NCBI GenBank assembly: GCA_002726925.1 | Contig: PBTJ01000003.1 | Span: forward strand, 3,665-10,191 | Length of the DNA: 6,527 nt | Reading direction: 5' to 3' | DNA from: Gammaproteobacteria bacterium | GTDB lineage: Bacteria > Pseudomonadota > Gammaproteobacteria > Pseudomonadales > Azotimanducaceae | In this document: positions 1 through 6,527 of the stretch, piece after piece | How positions within the stretch are numbered: the stretch's first letter is position 1 | Layout: each line of letters starts with the position of its first letter | Translations under genes and position numbers: made by a program | The notes under the pieces: generated by a model | What the model was told of the DNA's origin: nothing | What the model saw: only the letters and a program-made list of their open reading frames with translations | The model's database searches: none

Positions 1-845
1 GTCAACGGTAAGAAGATCAGCGGCAGGAGTTTGTCGTAGTGCATGGGCGTTAGCCGTTGCGCGAGATCGGTCAGCTTGGCGTCCATACCGATAAAGATAC
101 GGCTGCGCCGTTTGCGCACGCCATCCAAGATTACTTGGGCCGCACGGCTGGCATGCATCCCGTGTTCTCGAAACGCCCTGCCCTGTTCTTCGTGGGTAGC
201 GTTGGCTTTCCCCAGCAAGCCAGACGGCGCGCTTTCTCCTGCCGCGCGATTGACTTTCGCAGCAGTAAGAATGTTGGTGCCAATGTGTCCCGGGTGCACG
301 CAATGCACTTGGACAGAGGTGCCCTTCATCTCTTTTACAAGGCTCTCGGTGAAACCGCGCACGGCGAACTTGGTCGCGTGATACACACTCTGGCGAGGCA
401 CCGCGATCATGCCGAAGATCGACGATGTATTGACCACCGCGGCTTCTGGTCGATCTTTCAGATAAGGCAAAAACGCCCGGGTCATGTTGATGACGCCATG
501 CAGGTTTACGTCCATGACCTTGTCCCAGTCTGGCTCCGGCATGCTGGCAAACTCCGAATCAATTGTGATGCCAGCGTTGTTAAATACCAGATCTACCTTG
601 CCGTGTTGGGCGATGACTTTCTCCGGCAGCGCCTTAATGGCCTCTTCATCACCCACATCCAGCAAGTGGCTGGAGACCGCAACGTTGTAGTTCTTGAGCA
701 TGCTCGCCGTGCCTGCAAGGGTGTCTTCGTTGACGTCACAAATCACCACATCACAGCCTGACTTTGCTAACAATACTGCTAAGTATCGACCCATTCCGGA
801 ACCCGCGCCGGTAATCACGGCGACCTTTGACCTAAAATCCCGCAT
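1..845 (-). CDS. SDR-family NAD(P)-dependent oxidoreductase (3' end cut by window edge)
   Basis: A classical short-chain dehydrogenase/reductase, presumably a soluble cytoplasmic enzyme that oxidises or reduces a hydroxyl/carbonyl group; the substrate cannot be read from sequence. Translating the minus strand from the ATG at 845-843 gives 281 codons without a stop before the left edge. Visible motifs are the Rossmann cofactor loop TGAGSGMG (residues 12-19), an acidic residue after strand 2 (D37, which in this family favours NAD over NADP), NNAG (89-92), N114, and catalytic S142 with YHATK (Y155, K159). The tail (RRSRIFIGMDAKLTDLAQRLTP, about 246-267, split here as RRSRIFIGMD and AKLTDLAQRLTP) is typical of SDRs of about 275-290 residues, so little should be missing. 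The start is supported by a purine-rich GGGAGAGGG just upstream. It lies 121 bp downstream of lacZ in the same direction, and the gap holds a palindrome also found at the lacZ promoter. The family is certain; the role is unknown. Confidence 0.93.
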   Translation of the reverse strand, partial: MRDFRSKVAVITGAGSGMGRYLAVLLAKSGCDVVICDVNEDTLAGTASMLKNYNVAVSSHLLDVGDEEAIKALPEKVIAQHGKVDLVFNNAGITIDSEFASMPEPDWDKVMDVNLHGVINMTRAFLPYLKDRPEAAVVNTSSIFGMIAVPRQSVYHATKFAVRGFTESLVKEMKGTSVQVHCVHPGHIGTNILTAAKVNRAAGESAPSGLLGKANATHEEQGRAFREHGMHASRAAQVILDGVRKRRSRIFIGMDAKLTDLAQRLTPMHYDKLLPLIFLPL

Positions 846-966
846 ATCCCTCTCCCTTCTATCGGTGTTTACGGACCTTTATCGATGTTCCAATCGCAAT
901 TTACAGATTCCGCAGGCCTTCATGTACCCCGCTGGGCAAAGCCATTTGTTTTAAACTGTTGAGTCA
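846..966 (-). promoter_or_regulatory. Intergenic leader of the left SDR gene, with weak promoter candidate
   Basis: This 121-bp gap lies between the lacZ stop and the start of the leftward SDR. lacZ ends with two in-frame stops in tandem (TAG then TGA), followed by no convincing GC hairpin with a T run, so read-through into the SDR gene is possible. A palindrome (895-912) sits 49 bp before the SDR start. On the minus strand, TTGGAA (893-888) and TAAACA (871-866), 16 bp apart, are the only sigma70-like pair I noticed, and both hexamers are poor. A separate promoter here is an inference, supported mainly by the gap length and the palindrome. Confidence 0.35.
895..912. promoter_or_regulatory. 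Candidate operator, copy 2 (imperfect 18-bp inverted repeat)
   Basis: The sequence CGCAATTTACAGATTCCG is an imperfect inverted repeat: outer arms CGCAAT and ATTCCG pair at five of six positions around a 6-bp centre. It matches the perfect-armed repeat at 4069-4086 at 14 of 18 positions, including 12 of 13 in the core AATTYACAGATTC. It starts 49 bp upstream of the left SDR start codon, nearly the same distance as the other copy from lacZ. The repetition, symmetry and matched position suggest a binding site for one shared transcription factor. No regulator gene is visible in the window, so its identity is open. Confidence 0.45.
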
Positions 967-4029
<3,063 letters not shown>

Positions 4030-4068
4030 TTACTCCAGCAAAATTAGCGAAGGCGATAGCCCAGTCCA

Positions 4069-4086
4069 CAGAATTCACAGATTCTG
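4069..4086. promoter_or_regulatory. Candidate operator, copy 1 (perfect-armed 18-bp inverted repeat)
   Basis: CAGAAT and ATTCTG are exact inverted repeats around the 6-bp centre TCACAG. The near-copy at 895-912 upstream of the left SDR gene strengthens the case for a protein-binding site. It starts 51 bp upstream of the lacZ ATG and ends 63 bp before the rightward SDR ATG, and it overlaps the best -35 box for the latter, a position suited to repression. A 6-6-6 palindrome of this size fits a dimeric helix-turn-helix regulator (LacI or GntR type would be usual for sugar genes), but the family cannot be told from the site alone. Confidence 0.5.
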
Positions 4087-4103
4087 CTCAGAAACCGTAA
4101 ACT
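4074..4103 (+). promoter_or_regulatory. Putative sigma70 promoter for the XylB-like SDR
   Basis: TTCACA (4074-4079) matches the -35 consensus at five of six positions, and TAAACT (4098-4103) matches the -10 consensus at four of six, with an 18-bp spacer. Transcription would begin near 4110, giving a leader of about 40 nt. The -35 box lies inside the candidate operator. This was found by eye, and sigma70 matches of this quality also occur by chance. Confidence 0.35.
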
Positions 4104-4149
4104 GATCATCGCCTAGCGGATTTGATCATAACCAAAAAGAGTCCAGCAC

Positions 4150-4902
4150 ATGCAGAACGGTGCCCGATATCCAAGCCTCGTCGACCAAGGCATCTTCATC
4201 ACCGGCGGCGCGACCGGCATAGGTGCTGCATTGGTGCGCGCCTTTGCCGAACAAAATGCACAGGTAACCTTTGTCGATTTGCAACAAGAAGCCGGCGACG
4301 CATTGGTTGCCAAATTAGGTGATCGGGTGACATTCCACCGCCTTGATATTACCGACACAGATGCTCTGCAACAGGCGGTAACTGACGCCAACGAACGTAC
4401 CAAGCTTGGCGTGCTGATTAACAACGCCGCCAACGACATGCGTCACGTGCCCGGCGATATGACTCCCGGCCAGTGGCGCGACTGCTTGGCGATCAATCTC
4501 GACCCAGCATTTTTTGCGGCGCAAACCGCGGCGCCGATAATGGCACGCAATGGTGGTGGCGCAATCATCAACTTTAGCTCGATTAACGCAATACTCGGCC
4601 CCAGCAACATGCCCGGTTACGTCAGTGCCAAAGCGGGCCTCATCGGCATGACCAAGGCTTTGGCTAAGGATTACGGCGCAGACATGGTGCGGGTCAATGT
4701 CATATCGCCGGGCTGGGTGGTTACCCAGCGGCAACTCGCCACCTGGCTGACGCCAGCAGAGGAGGCGGACTGGATGGAGCAAGTAGCGCTGCCCAAAAGG
4801 CTGATGCCTGAAGATGTCGCGAGCCTGGCCCTTTTCTTGGCATCAGATGACAGCAGTATGATTACCGGTCAGAACTTCACCATCGATGGCGGTCGTACCT
4901 AG
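4150..4902 (+). CDS. XylB/galactose-dehydrogenase-like SDR sugar 1-dehydrogenase
   Basis: A 250-residue classical SDR, likely a cytoplasmic NAD-dependent aldose 1-dehydrogenase that oxidises a free sugar to its lactone. Seen in the sequence: cofactor loop TGGATGIG (18-25), acidic D43 after strand 2 (NAD preference), NNAAN (91-95), catalytic S144 and YVSAK (Y157, K161), and a C-terminal FLASDDSSMITGQNFTIDGG segment typical of the fold. The start YPSL, the ND-x-RH run after NNAA (95-99) and PGWVVTQRQ (187-195) resemble, from memory, Caulobacter D-xylose dehydrogenase XylB (about 248 residues) and related D-galactose dehydrogenases. Being divergent from lacZ makes D-galactose the favoured substrate, the entry to galactonate catabolism; xylose, arabinose or fucose remain possible. 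The ribosome site is weak (AAGAG, 8 nt before ATG). It is convergent with the esterase gene. The SDR family is certain; the sugar substrate is an inference. Confidence 0.9.
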   Translation: MQNGARYPSLVDQGIFITGGATGIGAALVRAFAEQNAQVTFVDLQQEAGDALVAKLGDRVTFHRLDITDTDALQQAVTDANERTKLGVLINNAANDMRHVPGDMTPGQWRDCLAINLDPAFFAAQTAAPIMARNGGGAIINFSSINAILGPSNMPGYVSAKAGLIGMTKALAKDYGADMVRVNVISPGWVVTQRQLATWLTPAEEADWMEQVALPKRLMPEDVASLALFLASDDSSMITGQNFTIDGGRT

Positions 4903-4929
4903 TCAGCGCTGCGCATCACCGCATAAACG
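4903..4929. other. 27-bp convergent gap between SDR and esterase genes
   Basis: The two convergent stop codons (TAG at 4900-4902, and TAG read leftward at 4932-4930) are only 27 bp apart. The gap contains a short stem (TGCG/CGCA around CATCAC) but no T run on either strand, so I do not call an intrinsic terminator. Termination probably depends on Rho or lies within the opposing coding regions. Confidence 0.5.
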
Positions 4930-5994
4930 CTATGCACACGCGTAGGCAAAATTTCGCAGTGACCTAAGTGTTTCGTGATAGGGCTCTGGCGCCACATCGG
5001 GAAAGCCCATATCTCCCGCATGATTGGTGGCTGGAACAAGACGCGCTGTCGCCGAATTACCCGCCGCAAGCAGCTTGCGGAAAAACACGAGCCCCTCATC
5101 GCGCAGCGGGTCAAGCTCATTAACGGATATAATATGTGGCGGCAGGTCCGCTAGTTCCTCAACCGTAGCGTGATACGGCCATGCCAATGGATTTTTGGCA
5201 TTAGCAAGATCAGGGTCATAGGCTTTCGCCAGCATACTCATCATCGCGCAATCAAGGGTGTAGCCATCGTTTTCCTGCAGTGACAGCAGGCGCCCGGGTG
5301 GATTGGCATATGCGCCAAAAATGTAAGGACACATGGCGTAAACGCCTTGAATACTGCCAATACGACCCGCGCGTTTCGCCTGAAGCGTGGTGGCCAAGGC
5401 CAAGTTGCCGCCGCCAGATTCACCGGACATGACAATGGCAGAAATACCCAGCTGTTCACGCTGAGCGTTTGTCCACTGCAGGGCGCTGTCGCAATCATTC
5501 AACCCCGCCGGAAAGGGATAGTCGCCCAACGTTCCTCCACCGTTGCGAAACTCCACGCCAACCGCGACCAAACCACTCTGCGATAGCGCGTTTCGCCAAC
5601 GCACGAAGTTGGGATCTTTCGCGGTCAATATCACCATGCCGCCGCCGTGAGTATGAAAAACACAGGGAAAGGGGCCCTCGCGATTTATCGGCTCGTGGAT
5701 ATAGAGCGTGATGTCGTTACCGTCGATACCCTGAATGGTCTCTTGGTACTGACGCACATCGCTGAAATCCGGCATCGCGGCCTCGGCCAATGGGTGTTGG
5801 AGAGCAATAGTGGCTTCTACTTCGCGACAGTAAGCCAAAATCTCTTCGTAACCAGCATCAGGGCCCGGCGATTCAATATCATCGACAAGATCGCCGGCCA
5901 CAGCCAAAAGCTGAGCCACACGTGGGTCCATTCTAGGATCGGTCAACAACGTCATATTTGGGTCGCCGAGCCGACCGGGTAGTAGTTCTTGCAT
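4930..5994 (-). CDS. Alpha/beta hydrolase fold-3 esterase, HSL family
   Basis: A 354-residue serine hydrolase of the hormone-sensitive-lipase (bacterial family IV, Abhydrolase_3) group, which usually cleaves short-chain carboxylic esters; no signal peptide is apparent, so it is probably cytoplasmic. Visible are the oxyanion motif HGGG (116-119), the nucleophile elbow GESGGG with S193, D295 in ELDPLRDEG and H325 in TNHAG. The elbow reads GESGGG rather than the common GDSAGG. The first about 50 residues are an extra N-terminal part before the core, as in the cap region of this family. A longer reading frame opens at 6048, but the ATG at 5994-5992 is preferred because GAGGAG sits 5 nt upstream and the protein from there is a normal family start. 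It is convergent with the XylB-like SDR and divergent from a PhyH gene. Removal of acyl groups from a galactoside would fit the neighbours but is speculation. Confidence 0.93.
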   Translation of the reverse strand: MQELLPGRLGDPNMTLLTDPRMDPRVAQLLAVAGDLVDDIESPGPDAGYEEILAYCREVEATIALQHPLAEAAMPDFSDVRQYQETIQGIDGNDITLYIHEPINREGPFPCVFHTHGGGMVILTAKDPNFVRWRNALSQSGLVAVGVEFRNGGGTLGDYPFPAGLNDCDSALQWTNAQREQLGISAIVMSGESGGGNLALATTLQAKRAGRIGSIQGVYAMCPYIFGAYANPPGRLLSLQENDGYTLDCAMMSMLAKAYDPDLANAKNPLAWPYHATVEELADLPPHIISVNELDPLRDEGLVFFRKLLAAGNSATARLVPATNHAGDMGFPDVAPEPYHETLRSLRNFAYACA

Positions 5995-6114
5995 AGCGTC
6001 TCCTCTTCGAATTTCAGCATCATCGCGAAAAACAGATGACGCAAGCATAACGGGGACGTGGAAAAGAACCGTATTTGTGCTATCTAGTTAAACGGGGTAA
6101 CACGAGGGATTCCT
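5995..6114. promoter_or_regulatory. Divergent promoter region between esterase and PhyH genes
   Basis: This 120-bp non-coding region carries strong ribosome sites at both ends: GAGGAG (minus strand) for the esterase and GAGGG for the rightward gene. For the rightward gene an extended -10-like TGC followed by TATCTA (6078-6086) is the best promoter candidate, without a good -35 box. An imperfect inverted repeat GCATCATC/GATGACGC (6017-6024 and 6035-6042, one mismatch) lies 22 bp before the esterase start. AACGGGG occurs twice, at 6049-6055 and 6091-6097. No copy of the 18-bp lacZ operator is present here. Confidence 0.45.
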
Positions 6115-6527
6115 ATGAACGCTGCACCGACTGCTGAACAGCACGCCGAGACGATGACACAATATGTCGCCGATGGCGTCACACGCGCCAAGGCGTTGGG
6201 CAATCGAGGTCCACTCACCCTAGGTGCTAACGGCAAGCTAACGCCAGACATTATCGAAGCCTATGAACGAACGGGGTTCTACATTTTTGAAGGCGCCATC
6301 AAGCAAGCAGAAATTGATCTGCTTCGAGCGGACATGGATTGGTTACTGGATCGCGCACCTATCGATAATGGCGCAAAAGTCGATCACCAAGGTCGGCCCG
6401 CTTTCGGCCAAGAGTTTGCCCGCCCGGTGTACTCGATGATTCAGCCGCTGGCCGATCCCTGGGGTGGCACCAAGGCGCTGAATGGTCGGCATCCGACACA
6501 AATGACGCAACCCATTGCCGCAGGTCG
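6115..6527 (+). CDS. Phytanoyl-CoA dioxygenase (PhyH) family protein, N-terminal part
   Basis: An open frame from the ATG at 6115 runs to the right edge, 137 full codons without a stop. Its ribosome site is GAGGG, 7 nt upstream. The segment from about residue 43 (LTPDIIEAYERTGFYIFEG, then a helix with IDLLRADMDWLL) has the look of the N-terminus of bacterial PhyH-family Fe(II)/2-oxoglutarate dioxygenases: a tail, then 'the protein moves from a helix to the phrase G-[FY]-x-[IV]-x-x-G', then a long helix. The iron-binding HxD...H motif normally lies further along and is outside the window, so activity cannot be judged. Members of this family hydroxylate very varied small molecules, so the substrate is unknown. 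It is read away from the esterase and may start a separate transcription unit. The family call rests on pattern recognition of a partial sequence. Confidence 0.72.
   Translation, partial: MNAAPTAEQHAETMTQYVADGVTRAKALGNRGPLTLGANGKLTPDIIEAYERTGFYIFEGAIKQAEIDLLRADMDWLLDRAPIDNGAKVDHQGRPAFGQEFARPVYSMIQPLADPWGGTKALNGRHPTQMTQPIAAG

Noticed and set aside
57..761. A 234-codon open frame on the plus strand opposite the left SDR
   Set aside because: It lies wholly antisense to a gene with clear SDR motifs, its translation shows no recognisable domain, and it arises from the codon bias of the real frame.
4069..4086. CRP-type site suggested by TGTGA in the palindrome
   Set aside because: Only one TGTGA half is present; the partner TCACA at the standard 6-bp spacing is missing, and the palindrome centre does not coincide with a CRP site axis.
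4315..4782. A 155-codon minus-strand open frame opposite the XylB-like SDR
   Set aside because: It overlaps the conserved SDR core on the other strand and shows no domain; treated as a shadow.
4903..4929. Bidirectional terminator between the convergent genes
   Set aside because: The possible stem is only four base pairs and there is no T run on either strand.
6008..6027. A third copy of the lacZ operator upstream of the esterase (AATTTCAGCAT)
   Set aside because: Only short pieces match and an indel is needed to align them; there is no matching symmetry.
5995..6048. An 18-codon N-terminal extension of the esterase from an ATG at 6048
   Set aside because: The internal ATG at 5994 has a strong GAGGAG site at ideal spacing, while the extension adds no recognisable domain and would run into the divergent promoter region.

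Overview
The window is a dense stretch of bacterial chromosome with five protein genes, intergenic gaps of 27 to 132 bp, moderate G+C by eye, good Shine-Dalgarno sites and no IS element, CRISPR array, tRNA or rRNA that I can see. The gene types (E. coli-like LacZ, a PhyH-family dioxygenase, several SDR dehydrogenases and an HSL-type esterase) suggest an aerobic Gram-negative heterotroph, most plausibly a gammaproteobacterium of marine or other aquatic origin. That placement is inferred from protein character, not from a marker gene.

Layout. Bases 1-845 (minus) hold an almost complete NAD(P)-dependent SDR that runs off the left edge. A 121-bp gap separates it from a full-length lacZ (967-4017, minus), so both are read leftward with lacZ upstream. 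A 132-bp divergent promoter region (4018-4149) lies between lacZ and a second, rightward SDR (4150-4902) that resembles Caulobacter XylB-type sugar 1-dehydrogenases. This second SDR converges with an HSL-family alpha/beta hydrolase (4930-5994, minus) across a 27-bp gap. A 120-bp divergent region (5995-6114) then precedes a phytanoyl-CoA dioxygenase-family gene that leaves the right edge.

How the genes may work together. LacZ would release galactose from beta-galactosides in the cytoplasm. The divergent XylB-like SDR is a good candidate to oxidise the free sugar at C1 to a lactone, the first step of a De Ley-Doudoroff-type oxidative galactose route. The esterase and the other SDR could act on the acyl or aglycone part of the same substrate, but that is speculative. 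The PhyH gene may belong to another unit.

Most notable signal. An 18-bp inverted repeat in the lacZ/SDR promoter region recurs, with 14 of 18 identical bases, upstream of the left SDR. Each copy lies about 50 bp before the start codon of its leftward gene. This suggests one regulator controls lacZ, the XylB-like SDR and the left SDR. I see no regulator gene, transporter or clearly new kind of system in the window; otherwise it looks like an ordinary catabolic locus.
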